A stretch of DNA of 64,000 nucleotides, from contig MGPB01000008.1 of assembly GCA_001795455.1 (NCBI GenBank), positions 186,001-250,000 of the forward strand. The letters are read 5' to 3'. The position numbers and the translations under genes are program-made. The notes beneath the pieces are model-generated. The model did no database searches. It was not told the DNA's origin and saw only the letters and a list, made by a program, of their open reading frames with translations. Source of the DNA: Curvibacter sp. GWA2_63_95 (GTDB lineage Bacteria; Pseudomonadota; Gammaproteobacteria; Burkholderiales; Burkholderiaceae_C). Positions 40,875 to 50,411 of this stretch are shown here, in pieces. Each line of letters starts with the position of its first letter. Position 1 is the stretch's first letter.

Positions 40875-41270
40875 ATGAGCCAGGATTTCACCACCCCCGC
40901 CGAAGTGCCCAGCCTGGAAAAGCTGCAGTCACTCAACACCATTGGCACCATCAGCTATGTGCTGCACCTGATCGTGGCGGTCAGCGCCTTTATCCCGGGC
41001 GGCCAGTTTGGCGTGACCTTGCTGCTGGTGGCGCTGATTCTGGACATGGTCAAGCGTGATGACGCGGTGGGCACTTGGCACGCCTCGCACTTTCGCTGGC
41101 GCATCCGTTCGGTGGTGATTGCCGGCTTGCTCTATCTGGTGACCTTGCCGCTGTTCCTGCTGCTGTATTTCCCTGGCGCCCTGGCCTGGGCTGTCATCTC
41201 GGTGTGGTTTCTGTACCGCATCGTCACCGGCTTTATCGCCATGAACAAAGGCCAGGAGATCGGCGCATGA
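40875..41270 (+). CDS. DUF4870-like small membrane protein
   Basis: A 131-aa protein from ATG 40875 with AAAGGAG upstream. Three hydrophobic helices are visible (TISYVLHLIVAVSAFIPG, VIAGLLYLVTLPLFLLLYFP, AWAVISVWFLYRIVTGFIAM), a layout resembling DUF4870/YtpI-type small membrane proteins. It lies between hisE and the HIT gene, 12 bp after hisE and overlapping the HIT start by 4 bp, and is often found there in Comamonadaceae. The function is unknown. Confidence 0.85.
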   Translation: MSQDFTTPAEVPSLEKLQSLNTIGTISYVLHLIVAVSAFIPGGQFGVTLLLVALILDMVKRDDAVGTWHASHFRWRIRSVVIAGLLYLVTLPLFLLLYFPGALAWAVISVWFLYRIVTGFIAMNKGQEIGA

Positions 41271-41641
41271 GTGTTCACACGCCAGGCCATGATGCCAACT
41301 GCATCTTTTGCAAGATCATTGCCAAGCAGATCCCGTCCAAGGCGGTGTACGAGGATGAGCAGGTCTATGCCTTCCACGACATCAACCCCTGGGCACCGGT
41401 GCATTTTTTGCTCATCCCCAAGGCCCACATTCCCAGCATGGCGCAGGTTGGCCCCGAGCATGCGGCGCTGATGGGCCACATGATGGCCCTGGTGCCCAAG
41501 CTGGCGATGGAGCAGGGCTGCAACCCCTACCCGGATGGTGGCTACCGGCTGGTGACCAACACCGGGGCAGAAGGTGGGCAGGAAGTGCACCACCTGCACT
41601 TCCATGTGATGGGTGGCCCACGCCCTTGGTTGCGCGGCTGA
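41267..41641 (+). CDS. HIT-family nucleotide-binding protein (HinT-like)
   Basis: A 124-aa histidine-triad protein that likely hydrolyses purine nucleoside phosphoramidates. The ATG at 41267 overlaps the previous stop; the longer track ORF is a frame artefact. It has CIFCKIIAKQIPSKAVYED, the HFLLIPKAHIPSM strand and the histidine triad HHLHFHVMGG. The neighbourhood hisE-membrane protein-HIT-tatABC is a known betaproteobacterial order. Confidence 0.95.
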   Translation: MSVHTPGHDANCIFCKIIAKQIPSKAVYEDEQVYAFHDINPWAPVHFLLIPKAHIPSMAQVGPEHAALMGHMMALVPKLAMEQGCNPYPDGGYRLVTNTGAEGGQEVHHLHFHVMGGPRPWLRG

Positions 41642-41644
41642 CGT

Positions 41645-41729
41645 GTGGTCCCCACGCTCCACCGCTGCGCGGGGCGTTGCCCCCCGAAGGGGCTAATTTT
41701 CCTTGGGGCGGCCCTAAGGAAAATGGTGG
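41645..41729 (-). repeat. Family B dispersed repeat, copy 2
   Basis: Reverse-complemented, it reads CCTTAGGGCCGCCCCAAGG then AAAATTAGCCCC, TTCGGGGGGCAACGCC and GCGCAGCGGTGGAGCGTGGGG. This aligns with the copy before hisF. It starts 4 bp after the HIT stop and ends before the tatA promoter region, where a TAGAAT -10-like hexamer is seen. Confidence 0.75.
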
Positions 41730-41773
41730 TTACACACGCCGACTAGAATTCACTTAATCGTTAGGAGTAAATC

Positions 41774-42013
41774 ATGGGTTCATTTTCTATTTGGCACTGG
41801 TTGATTGTTCTGCTGATCGTGGTCATGGTGTTCGGCACCAAGAAGCTCAAGAACATCGGCTCCGACCTCGGTGGTGCGGTCAAGGGTTTCAAGGATGGCA
41901 TGAAGGATGGTTCCACCCCAGCCGCCGACGACAAGCCCGCAGCGCCTGCGCAGCAAGTGGCCAACGCCGCTGAAAAGACCACGATCGACGTGGAAGCCAA
42001 GCAAAAGAACTAA
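41774..42013 (+). CDS. tatA: Sec-independent translocase subunit TatA
   Basis: Forms the pore-like oligomer of the twin-arginine export system. The 79-aa product has an N-terminal membrane helix ([19 protein letters not shown]), the conserved [10 protein letters not shown] hinge and the amphipathic helix [17 protein letters not shown]. The acidic, Ala-rich tail is unstructured. The ribosome site is TTAGGAG. It begins tatABC. Confidence 0.97.
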   Translation: MGSFSIWHWLIVLLIVVMVFGTKKLKNIGSDLGGAVKGFKDGMKDGSTPAADDKPAAPAQQVANAAEKTTIDVEAKQKN

Positions 42014-42027
42014 AGCGATAGCACTGC

Positions 42028-42471
42028 GTGATTGACCTCGGCATAGCAAAGATGGCGCTGATCGGCGCGGTGGCATTGATCGTCATCGGGCCCGAAAAGC
42101 TGCCCAAAGTGGCCCGCACCGTAGGTGCCTTGCTGGGCAAGGCGCAGCGCTACGTGGCCGACGTGAAGGCCGAAGTCAACCGCTCCATGGAGCTGGACGA
42201 GCTCAAGAAAATGCGCGAAACCGTGGAGGGGGCCGCGCGTGACGTGGAAAACTCCATCCAGACGCAGGCCAGCGACTTTGAGAAGTCCTGGTCGGATGCG
42301 ACCGATGCTGCGCTGGAGCCTGAGCCACCCGCCTACAAACACCCCAACAAAAACTGGCGCCTCAAGCAAGGCGCCATGCCCCAGTGGTACAAGGCCCGCA
42401 ACGGCGTGCGTACCAAGGCGCAGTCGGGAGCGGCCCGCGTGGCGCGCTTCCGTCCGCCGCGCGTGCGCTGA
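42028..42471 (+). CDS. tatB: Sec-independent translocase subunit TatB
   Basis: Part of the TatBC receptor for twin-arginine signal peptides. The GTG start at 42028 gives the family N-terminus [43 protein letters not shown], with one membrane helix, the GPEKLP hinge and a long amphipathic helix. The 147-aa length is normal. The C-terminal tail is basic. Confidence 0.96.
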   Translation: MIDLGIAKMALIGAVALIVIGPEKLPKVARTVGALLGKAQRYVADVKAEVNRSMELDELKKMRETVEGAARDVENSIQTQASDFEKSWSDATDAALEPEPPAYKHPNKNWRLKQGAMPQWYKARNGVRTKAQSGAARVARFRPPRVR

Positions 42472-42492
42472 GCGGCACCACCTACCTTCCCC

Positions 42493-43287
42493 ATGGCATC
42501 AGACAACAATCCGCAAGACGAGCTTGCCGGCACCGAGCAACCTTTTGTCCAGCACCTGATGGAGCTGCGCGACCGCCTGGTCAAAGCCGCCATCGCCGTG
42601 GGGGTAGCCCTGGCCGTGCTGGCGCTGTACCCCGGCCCGGCTGCGCTGTATGACATTCTGGCTGCGCCGCTGGTCTCCACTTTGCCGGCCGGTGGCAAGC
42701 TGATTGCCACCTCGGTCATCTCTCCATTTTTGGTGCCACTCAAGATCATGCTGATGACGGCATTTTTGCTGGCCTTGCCGGTGGTGCTGTGGCAGGTTTG
42801 GGCCTTCGTGGCGCCCGGTCTCTATAACCACGAGAAGAAGCTGGTGTTGCCCCTGGTGATTTCCAGCACCGTGCTGTTTTTTGTGGGGGTGGCGTTTTGC
42901 TACTTCTTTGTGTTCGGGCAGGTGTTCAGGTTCATCCAGAGTTTTGCACCGCAAAGCATTGCCGCCACGCCCGATATTGAGTCTTACCTGGACTTCGTGC
43001 TCTCCATGTTCCTGGCCTTCGGCCTGGCGTTTGAGGTGCCGATTGTGGTGATCGTGCTGGCGCGCATGGGCATCGTCAGCATCGAGAAGCTCAAGGCCTT
43101 CCGCAGCTATTTCATCGTGCTGGCCTTTGTGGTGGCGGCCATCGTCACGCCGCCCGATGTGGTGTCCCAGCTGGCGCTGGCCATTCCCATGTGCATCTTG
43201 TACGAGATCGGTATCTGGGCGGCGCAGATCTTCATCAAGCACACCCAGGCACCTTCCGACGAAGCGCAGACTGGCGACGCATCCTAG
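42493..43287 (+). CDS. tatC: Sec-independent translocase subunit TatC
   Basis: Six-helix membrane protein that binds the twin-arginine motif. The 264-aa product has the conserved cytoplasmic start PFVQHLMELRDRLVKAAI, the first loop with PFLVPLKIMLMTAFLLALPVVLWQVWAFVAPGLY and FGLAFEVPIVVIVLARMGIVS. Likely clients in this window are MsrP and perhaps PetA. Confidence 0.97.
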   Translation: MASDNNPQDELAGTEQPFVQHLMELRDRLVKAAIAVGVALAVLALYPGPAALYDILAAPLVSTLPAGGKLIATSVISPFLVPLKIMLMTAFLLALPVVLWQVWAFVAPGLYNHEKKLVLPLVISSTVLFFVGVAFCYFFVFGQVFRFIQSFAPQSIAATPDIESYLDFVLSMFLAFGLAFEVPIVVIVLARMGIVSIEKLKAFRSYFIVLAFVVAAIVTPPDVVSQLALAIPMCILYEIGIWAAQIFIKHTQAPSDEAQTGDAS

Positions 43288-43295
43288 GCTGATTT

Positions 43296-43360
43296 TTTGG
43301 CCAAATTGGCCTCTAGCCCCCGTACTTATTGCGCAAGCAGCTCCTGAAACCATAGCAAAA
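43296..43360 (-). repeat. Family A dispersed repeat, copy 7
   Basis: TTTGGCCAAATTGGCCTCTAG then CCCCCGTACTTATTGCGCAA and GCAGCTCCTGAAACCATAGC is a full reverse-oriented family A copy between the convergent tatC and degS-like genes. It directly precedes a rho-independent terminator. Confidence 0.85.
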
Positions 43361-43386
43361 AGGCGACCCGAGGGTCGCCTTTTTTT
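43361..43386 (+). terminator. Rho-independent terminator after tatC
   Basis: AGGCGACCC and GGGTCGCCT form a 9-bp GC-rich stem with a 2-nt GA centre (the innermost pairs probably open), followed by six T residues and preceded by an A-run. It can work for tatABC on the plus strand and, through the A-run, for the protease gene on the minus strand. Confidence 0.85.
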
Positions 43387-43409
43387 GTGCCGCAATGTGG
43401 TGCCGGGGG

Positions 43410-44555
<1,146 letters not shown>

Positions 44556-44654
44556 CGGGATTTCCAACAGTGGCGGCACACAGGCGTGCTGCACAGGGCA
44601 AATTGTAGGCGGCATGGGCCTGCGCGTTACAGTGCAACACCGCGCTGTTGCCCC

Positions 44655-45020
44655 ATGCAAACCATCTACATTCACCCCGCTGCACCGCCCAAGCCGCCCG
44701 AAGGTGCGCCTTGCAATGGCTGCGGTGTGTGTTGCCTGGCCCAGCCGTGCCCGGTCGGCATGGTGCTGTCGCGCCGCAGGCGTGGGGCCTGCCAGGCGCT
44801 GCGCTGGGATGGGCTGCAGGCACAGTACCGCTGCGGTGCCATCACGGAACCGCGGGCCGTGGTGCAGGCGGCCCTGCCGCGCGCCTTGCAGTGGCTGGCG
44901 CCCGTACCTGCCGCCGCGCTGGCCCGCCTGGCCCGGCGCTGGGTGGCCGCCGGGCAGGGCTGCGACAGTGACCTGCAGCCCCAGTCGCCACCGTCCACCT
45001 CAACGACAATCCTTTCCTGA
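44655..45020 (+). CDS. Small protein with N-terminal cysteine cluster
   Basis: A 121-aa protein, hidden in a much longer shadow ORF of the track. It starts MQTIYIHPAAPPKPPEGAPCNGCGVCCLAQPCPVG; the CxxCxxCC....C cluster could bind a metal or Fe-S cluster. A further cysteine pair is in RRGACQALRWDG and QYRCGAI. The rest is helical and Arg/Ala-rich. No function is recognised. It ends 15 bp before the Nif3 gene, suggesting cotranscription. Confidence 0.75.
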   Translation: MQTIYIHPAAPPKPPEGAPCNGCGVCCLAQPCPVGMVLSRRRRGACQALRWDGLQAQYRCGAITEPRAVVQAALPRALQWLAPVPAAALARLARRWVAAGQGCDSDLQPQSPPSTSTTILS

Positions 45021-45035
45021 GCACACTTTCTTCCC

Positions 45036-45788
45036 ATGACCGACCGCACCACCCTGGTATCCGCCCTGGACACGCTGCTGCAGCCCGAGCGTTTCAAAGA
45101 CTATGGCCCCAACGGCTTGCAGGTGGAAGGCCGTGCCGAGGTGCATACCCTGGTGTCGGGCGTGACGGCGAGCCTCGCACTGATCGAGGCGGCGGTGGCG
45201 GCCCAGGCCGATGCCATCCTGGTGCACCACGGTCTGTTCTGGCGTGGCCAGGACGGTCGCGTAACCGGCTGGATGCGCCAGCGCCTGGGCCTGCTGCTGG
45301 CGCACAACATTAGCCTGATTGCCTACCACCTGCCACTGGACGCCCACCCTGAGCTGGGCAACAACGCGCAGCTCGGCCGGGTGCTGGGGCTGGTGGCGGA
45401 CGCCCGTTTTGGCGAGCAGCAGTTGGGCTTCGTGGGCGCTGCACCCGCAGCCCTGAACAGCGCGCAGGCGCTGGCGGACCATGTCCAGGCCACGCTGGGC
45501 CGCGCCGTGACCCTGGTGCCCGGTGGTACGCGGCCGCTGCGCCGCATCGCCTGGTGCACAGGCGGCGCCCAAGGTTACTTTGAAGACGCGATTGCCGCTG
45601 GGGCGGACGTGTTCATCACCGGCGAAATTTCCGAACCCCAGGCCCACTACGCCCGCGAATGTGGCGTGGCCTACATCGCCTGCGGTCACCACGCCAGCGA
45701 GCGTTACGGCGCCCCTGCGGTCGCTGCCCACGTGGCTGCCCAGCTGGGCTTGGCCCATACCTTCATTGACATCGAAAACCCTGCATGA
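45036..45788 (+). CDS. Nif3-like dinuclear metal-centre hexameric protein
   Basis: A 250-aa member of the NIF3/YbgI (DUF34) family. Metal-ligand motifs are DAILVHHGLFWRG (about residues 63-75), the YHLPLDAHPELGNN loop and the C-terminal CGHHASERYGAPAVAAHVAAQLG. DYGPNGLQVEGRAEVHTLVSGVTASL is the N-terminal signature. The biochemical role is unsettled; GTP cyclohydrolase-type and RNA-related functions have been proposed. It overlaps pdxA by 4 bp. Confidence 0.94.
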   Translation: MTDRTTLVSALDTLLQPERFKDYGPNGLQVEGRAEVHTLVSGVTASLALIEAAVAAQADAILVHHGLFWRGQDGRVTGWMRQRLGLLLAHNISLIAYHLPLDAHPELGNNAQLGRVLGLVADARFGEQQLGFVGAAPAALNSAQALADHVQATLGRAVTLVPGGTRPLRRIAWCTGGAQGYFEDAIAAGADVFITGEISEPQAHYARECGVAYIACGHHASERYGAPAVAAHVAAQLGLAHTFIDIENPA

Positions 45789-46831
45789 CTCCCCCTGTTC
45801 TCCCCATTGCCATCACCCTGGGCGATGCCGCCGGTATTGGCCCCGAAATCATTGCCCAGTCCTTTTTGCGCGAGCCAGAGATGCTGCGTCACTGTTTTGT
45901 CGCCGGTGATGTGCAGGCCATGCGCCGCGCGCTGGCCGTGGTGCAGGGCGCGGTGCCGCTGCCCGTGGTGCAGATCGCTACGCCGGCCGAGGTGGCGCAA
46001 TTGCCCCCGCGTTGTCTGCCCGTGCTGCAAGTGGGTGAGGCGCTGCCGCCCGTGGCCTGGGGCCAGGTGAGTCGCGCGGCTGGTGAGTTTGCGGGGCGCT
46101 GCGTGTTGTGGGCTGCCGATGCGGCCTTGCGTGGTGAGATTGCCGCGCTGGTGACCGCACCCTTGCACAAGGAGGCCTTGTCCGCGGCGGGCGCTCCCTA
46201 CGACGCCTACCCCGGCCATACCGAAATGCTGCAGGCCGCCGCGGCGCGCCATGCCCGCGTGGCGGTGGACGCGATGCCCGTGCGCATGATGCTGGCCAAC
46301 GACGAGTTGCGCACCGTGTTGGTCAGCATCCATGTCTCGCTGCGCGATGCGCTGGCTGCCGTCACCACAGACAACGTGTTGCAAACGATTTTGATCACCC
46401 ATGCCGCGCTGTTGCGCACGCTGGGCCGCGCACCGCGCATTGCGGTGGCGGGCGTGAACCCGCACGCGGGCGAGGGCGGCCTGTTCGGCCGCGAAGAACT
46501 GGACACGGTACTTCCGGCCATCGAGGCGGCACGGGCCCGGGGCTGCCAGGTCTACGGCCCGATTGCGCCCGACACGGTATTCATGCGCGCCCGCAACACG
46601 GCGGCGCACCCGGGGGAGTTCGATGTGGTGGTGGCCATGTACCACGACCAGGGGCTGATCCCCGTGAAGTACCTGGGTGTGGAGCAGGGGGTGAACGTGA
46701 CGCTGGGCTTGCCCCTGGTCCGCACCAGCCCGGACCACGGCACGGCATTCGACATTGCCGGTACGGGCCGCGCCGACCCGTCCAGCCTGCTGGCCGCCCT
46801 GCGTATGGCGCACCAGCTGTCATTGACATAA
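45785..46831 (+). CDS. pdxA: 4-Hydroxythreonine-4-phosphate dehydrogenase
   Basis: NAD-dependent step of the DXP-dependent pyridoxal phosphate pathway. The 348-aa product has ITLGDAAGIGPEIIAQ, the metal histidines in TAPLHKEAL, YPGHTEMLQAA and VAMYHDQGLIPVKYLG, and the C-terminal RTSPDHGTAFDIAGTGRADPSSL. It overlaps the Nif3 gene by 4 bp and ends at a family A repeat. Confidence 0.97.
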   Translation: MTPPVLPIAITLGDAAGIGPEIIAQSFLREPEMLRHCFVAGDVQAMRRALAVVQGAVPLPVVQIATPAEVAQLPPRCLPVLQVGEALPPVAWGQVSRAAGEFAGRCVLWAADAALRGEIAALVTAPLHKEALSAAGAPYDAYPGHTEMLQAAAARHARVAVDAMPVRMMLANDELRTVLVSIHVSLRDALAAVTTDNVLQTILITHAALLRTLGRAPRIAVAGVNPHAGEGGLFGREELDTVLPAIEAARARGCQVYGPIAPDTVFMRARNTAAHPGEFDVVVAMYHDQGLIPVKYLGVEQGVNVTLGLPLVRTSPDHGTAFDIAGTGRADPSSLLAALRMAHQLSLT

Positions 46832-46896
46832 TTTCAAGCCAAATCGGGTGCTGGCCCGCTTGGAGGCTGCGCGACTAGCTATTAAAATAATAGCAA
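46832..46896 (-). repeat. Family A dispersed repeat, copy 8
   Basis: CAAGCCAAATCGGGTGCTGG then CCCGCTTGGAGGCTGCGCGA and CTAGCTATTAAAATAATAGC is a reverse-oriented family A copy. GCTATT-AAAAT-AATAGC can fold into a short hairpin. It lies between the convergent pdxA and mscL genes. Confidence 0.8.
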
Positions 46897-46912
46897 GTCG
46901 CGATGGGCAGCT

Positions 46913-47341
46913 TTACTTCTTGAGGCTGTCGCGAATCTCGCGCAGCAAGAGCACGTCTTCGGGCGTCACCGCAGGGGCGGGGGCGGCCACAGGGGCTTCC
47001 TTCTTCAGGCGGTTGATTTGCTTGACCATCAGGAAAATGATGAAGGCCAAAATTGCAAAGTTCACGGCCACGGTGATGAAGCTGCCGTAGGCAAACACGG
47101 GAATGCCGGCTTTCTTCAGGCCCGCCAGTGTGGTGTCGGTGCCTGGCGGCACGGCGCCCAGCACCACAAACAGGCTGGAAAAGTCCAGCTTGCCAATCAC
47201 GGCACCCACCAGCGGCATGATCAGGTCGCCGACGACAGAGTCCACGATCTTGCCAAACGCGCCACCAATGATCACACCCACAGCCAGGTCAATCACATTG
47301 CCCTTGACCGCAAAATCCTTGAATTCTTGAATCATTCCCAT
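46913..47341 (-). CDS. mscL: Large-conductance mechanosensitive channel
   Basis: Pentameric emergency valve for hypo-osmotic shock. The start at 47341 ([46 protein letters not shown]) has a GGAG 9 bp upstream and gives 142 aa, the family length. The first helix with the GxGxA-like packing motif, the periplasmic loop and the second helix ([18 protein letters not shown]) are clear. An in-frame ATG at 47356 would add five residues. Confidence 0.96.
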   Translation of the reverse strand: MGMIQEFKDFAVKGNVIDLAVGVIIGGAFGKIVDSVVGDLIMPLVGAVIGKLDFSSLFVVLGAVPPGTDTTLAGLKKAGIPVFAYGSFITVAVNFAILAFIIFLMVKQINRLKKEAPVAAPAPAVTPEDVLLLREIRDSLKK

Positions 47342-47426
47342 CGCTTGTTGCTCCATAGTGGTTGAAAGACGCCGAGTATTACCGACAAAGCAGGGGTAAA
47401 CCAGACCAGCAGCGTCAACTGGCGCG

Positions 47427-47456
47427 TTGAATGCCCCCACTGCCGTCAGCTACAAT
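47427..47456 (+). promoter_or_regulatory. Sigma-70-like promoter of petABC
   Basis: TTGAAT (47427-47432) and TACAAT (47451-47456) are 18 bp apart, a good sigma-70 pair. They precede the petA ATG by about 40 bp. Confidence 0.55.
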
Positions 47457-47496
47457 CCCGGCTTACCCCTACTAGCGATGTTCATTGAGGATTCTC

Positions 47497-48111
47497 ATGA
47501 GTGAAACCCCTGTCGACACCAAAAAGATCGACGCCAGCAAACGGACTTGGTTGATTGCTTCCGGCTGTGCTGGTGCAGTGGGCGGTGTCGCAACCGCCAT
47601 CCCTTTTGTGAGCACATTTCAGCCCTCCGAGCGCGCCAAGGCCGCCGGCGCCGCCGTGGAGGTGGACATTGGTGAACTCAAGCCCGGTGAAAAAGTCACT
47701 GTGGAATGGCGTGGCAAGCCCGTCTGGATCGTGCGCCGCACGCCGGAGCAGGTGGCCGCGCTGGCGGGTATTGAAGGACTGCTGGCCGATCCCAAGTCGG
47801 AGCGCAAGCCCGATGAGTTGACGCCCGAGTACGCCCGCAACGAGGCGCGCTCCATCAAACCAGAATTCTTTGTGGCCGTGGGCATCTGCTCGCACCTGGG
47901 ATGTTCGCCGTCCGACAAGTTCCAGCTCGGCGCCCAGCCCTCGCTGCCCGACGACTGGAAGGGCGGTTTCTTGTGCCCTTGCCACGGGTCCACCTTCGAC
48001 ATGGCAGGCCGCGTGTTCAGGAACAAGCCCGCACCGGACAACCTCGAAGTGCCGCCGCACATGTACCTGTCTGACAGCAAGCTGCTGATCGGCGAAGACA
48101 AGAAAGCCTGA
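47497..48111 (+). CDS. petA: Ubiquinol-cytochrome c reductase iron-sulfur (Rieske) subunit
   Basis: Rieske 2Fe-2S subunit of cytochrome bc1, carrying electrons from ubiquinol to cytochrome c1. The start at 47497 (MSETPVDTKK) gives 204 aa. An N-terminal membrane helix (WLIASGCAGAVGGVATAIPFV) is preceded by SKRTW, a KR variant of the twin-arginine motif. The cluster ligands are in CSHLGCSP and CPCHGSTFDMAGRV. petB follows after 11 bp. Confidence 0.97.
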   Translation: MSETPVDTKKIDASKRTWLIASGCAGAVGGVATAIPFVSTFQPSERAKAAGAAVEVDIGELKPGEKVTVEWRGKPVWIVRRTPEQVAALAGIEGLLADPKSERKPDELTPEYARNEARSIKPEFFVAVGICSHLGCSPSDKFQLGAQPSLPDDWKGGFLCPCHGSTFDMAGRVFRNKPAPDNLEVPPHMYLSDSKLLIGEDKKA

Positions 48112-48122
48112 GGAAGAACAAC

Positions 48123-49535
48123 ATGGCGACTTTCAAGGAAATCTCCCCCAACGCCTCGGCTGGCGAAAAGGTGACGAACTGGTTCGAAAACCGCTTCCCC
48201 ACCGCCTTTGACGCCTACAAGGTGCACATGTCGGAGTACTACGCTCCGAAAAACTTCAACTTCTGGTACATCTTCGGCTCGCTGGCCCTGTTGGTGCTGG
48301 TGATCCAGATCGTGACCGGCATTTTCCTGGTCATGCACTACAAGCCCGATGCCGCCCTGGCCTTTGGCTCGGTTGAGTACATCATGCGCGACGTGCCATG
48401 GGGTTGGCTGATCCGCTACATGCACTCCACGGGTGCGTCTGCCTTTTTTGTGGTGGTCTACCTGCACATGTTCCGTGGCCTCATCTACGGCAGCTACCGC
48501 AAGCCGCGCGAACTGGTCTGGATCTTTGGCTGCGCCATCTTCCTGTGCCTGATGGCCGAAGCCTTCATGGGCTATCTGTTGCCTTGGGGCCAGATGTCCT
48601 ACTGGGGCGCCCAGGTGATCGTGAACCTGTTTGCCGCTGTGCCCCTGGTTGGGCCTGACCTGGCGTTGCTGATCCGTGGCGACTTCGTGGTGGGTGATGC
48701 CACCCTGAACCGCTTCTTCAGCTTCCACGTGATTGCCGTGCCTTTGGTCCTGCTGGGTCTGGTGGTGGCGCACTTGCTGGCGCTGCACGATGTGGGCTCC
48801 AACAACCCTGATGGCATCGAAATCAAGGGCCCCAACGCCCCCCGCGATGCAGCCGGCCACCCTCTGGATGGTGTGCCTTTCCACCCCTACTACACCGTGC
48901 ACGACATCTTTGGTGTCAGCGTGTTCTTGATGGTCTTTACCGCCATCATCTTCTTCGCGCCCGAGATGGGTGGCTACTTCTTGGAGTACAACAACTTCAT
49001 CCCGGCTGACCCGCTGAAGACGCCCGCCCACATTGCGCCGGTCTGGTACTTCACGCCGTTCTACTCCATGTTGCGTGCCATCACCAGCGAGATGATGTAC
49101 GCGCTGATTGCTTGCGTTTTGGGCGCTGCAGCGTTCAGCATCTTCAAGTTCAAGATGCCCGCGATCTTCAAGGGCGTGCTCGCTGGTGCAGCTGTTGTCG
49201 CAACAGTGCTCATGCTCAATATCGACGCCAAGTTCTGGGGCGTGGTGGTGATGGGCGGCGCTGTGGTCATCCTGTTTTTCCTGCCCTGGCTGGACTACAG
49301 CCCGGTCAAGTCCATCCGCTATCGCCCTGACTGGCACAAGTACCTGTACGGCATCTTTGTGATCAATTTTGTGGTTCTGGCGTACTTGGGTGTGCAGCCA
49401 CCGTCTCCGATTGGTGAGCGCGTGTCGCAAGTGGGTACCTTGTTCTACTTCGGCTTCTTCTTGCTGATGCCTTGGTGGAGCACCTTGGGTGAGTCCAAGC
49501 AGGTCCCTGCGCGTGTGAACTTTGCGGCCCACTGA
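48123..49535 (+). CDS. petB: Cytochrome b of the bc1 complex
   Basis: Quinol-oxidising membrane core of complex III with two b hemes. The 470-aa product has NFNFWYIFGSLALLVLVIQIVTG, heme histidines in MHSTGASAFFVVVYLHMFRGL and FFSFHVIAVPLVLLGLVVAHLLALHDVGSNNPDG, and the Qo-site segment with PDNFIPADPLKTP-like sequence (NNFIPADPLKTPAHIAPVWYFTPFYSMLR). It has an extended C-terminal part with extra helices, as in proteobacteria. Confidence 0.98.
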   Translation: MATFKEISPNASAGEKVTNWFENRFPTAFDAYKVHMSEYYAPKNFNFWYIFGSLALLVLVIQIVTGIFLVMHYKPDAALAFGSVEYIMRDVPWGWLIRYMHSTGASAFFVVVYLHMFRGLIYGSYRKPRELVWIFGCAIFLCLMAEAFMGYLLPWGQMSYWGAQVIVNLFAAVPLVGPDLALLIRGDFVVGDATLNRFFSFHVIAVPLVLLGLVVAHLLALHDVGSNNPDGIEIKGPNAPRDAAGHPLDGVPFHPYYTVHDIFGVSVFLMVFTAIIFFAPEMGGYFLEYNNFIPADPLKTPAHIAPVWYFTPFYSMLRAITSEMMYALIACVLGAAAFSIFKFKMPAIFKGVLAGAAVVATVLMLNIDAKFWGVVVMGGAVVILFFLPWLDYSPVKSIRYRPDWHKYLYGIFVINFVVLAYLGVQPPSPIGERVSQVGTLFYFGFFLLMPWWSTLGESKQVPARVNFAAH

Positions 49536-49553
49536 GAGCCGGAGACGACTGAC

Positions 49554-50309
49554 ATGAAAAAAATTCTTATTTCCATCGTGGCAGCCCTGGGCTTTGTCGC
49601 CGGTGCCCACGCATCGGGTGGTGGCATCGCTCTGGACAAGGCACCTGTCAAGACCAACGACTTGGTGTCTTTGCAAAATGGCGCCAAGCTGTTTGTGAAC
49701 TACTGCCTGAACTGCCACTCGGCGGCATTCATGCGCTTCAACCGGCTCAAAGACATTGGCCTGACCGACCAGCAAATCAAGGACAACCTGTTGTTCACCA
49801 CCGAAAAAGTTGGTGAAACCATGAAGGCCGCGATTGATCCCAAGCAGGCCAAGGACTGGTTTGGTGCCAATCCGCCTGACCTGACCGTGATTGCGCGTTC
49901 GCGCGCGGGCGCTGGGGGCTCTGGTGCAGACTATCTGTACACCTATCTGCGCACCTATTACCCCGACGAAACCAAGGCCACGGGCTGGAACAACCTGGTG
50001 TTCCCCAGTGTAGGTATGCCCCATGTGTTGTGGGAGCTGCAAGGCAAGCGCGAACCCCAGTACGAATCCCGCGAGGAGCACGGTCACGAAGTGCATGTGT
50101 TCAAGGGCTGGAAGCAAATTACTCCCGGGACCATGACACCAGCCCAGTACGACCAAGCCATTGGTGACCTCGTGAATTACCTGCAATGGATGGGTGAGCC
50201 CGCACAAAATACTCGCGTGCGCGTGGGTGTCTGGGTCTTGTTGTTCCTGTCGGTGCTCACGCTGTTTGCGTGGCGCCTGAATGCGGCGTTCTGGAAAGAC
50301 GTCAAGTAA
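49554..50309 (+). CDS. petC: Cytochrome c1 of the bc1 complex
   Basis: Membrane-anchored periplasmic c-type cytochrome that accepts electrons from the Rieske protein. The 251-aa product has a signal peptide (KKILISIVAALGFVAGAHA), the heme motif CLNCHSA (about residues 50-56), the RFNRLKDIGLTDQQI segment, the axial methionine region VFPSVGMPHVLWELQG and a C-terminal anchor helix (VGVWVLLFLSVLTLFAWRLN). A strong terminator follows. Confidence 0.97.
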   Translation: MKKILISIVAALGFVAGAHASGGGIALDKAPVKTNDLVSLQNGAKLFVNYCLNCHSAAFMRFNRLKDIGLTDQQIKDNLLFTTEKVGETMKAAIDPKQAKDWFGANPPDLTVIARSRAGAGGSGADYLYTYLRTYYPDETKATGWNNLVFPSVGMPHVLWELQGKREPQYESREEHGHEVHVFKGWKQITPGTMTPAQYDQAIGDLVNYLQWMGEPAQNTRVRVGVWVLLFLSVLTLFAWRLNAAFWKDVK

Positions 50310-50356
50310 GTTCGCGCGCTGTCGCATGGGCCCAGTTGGCCTGAGCTGATGGTGTC

Positions 50357-50389
50357 AGAGTGGGTTTGCCAAGGCGACCCACTCTTTTT
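50357..50389 (+). terminator. Rho-independent terminator after petC
   Basis: AGAGTGGGT and ACCCACTCT form a perfect 9-bp stem with an 11-nt loop, followed by TTTT. It separates petABC from sspA. Confidence 0.85.
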
Positions 50390-50411
50390 CATTTTTTAGG
50401 AGTCTCTTGCC

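Noticed and set aside
47619-50327. A 902-aa open frame on the minus strand opposite petABC.
   Set aside because: It is antisense to three clear bc1 genes, with low-complexity His/Gln-rich translation and no recognisable motif.
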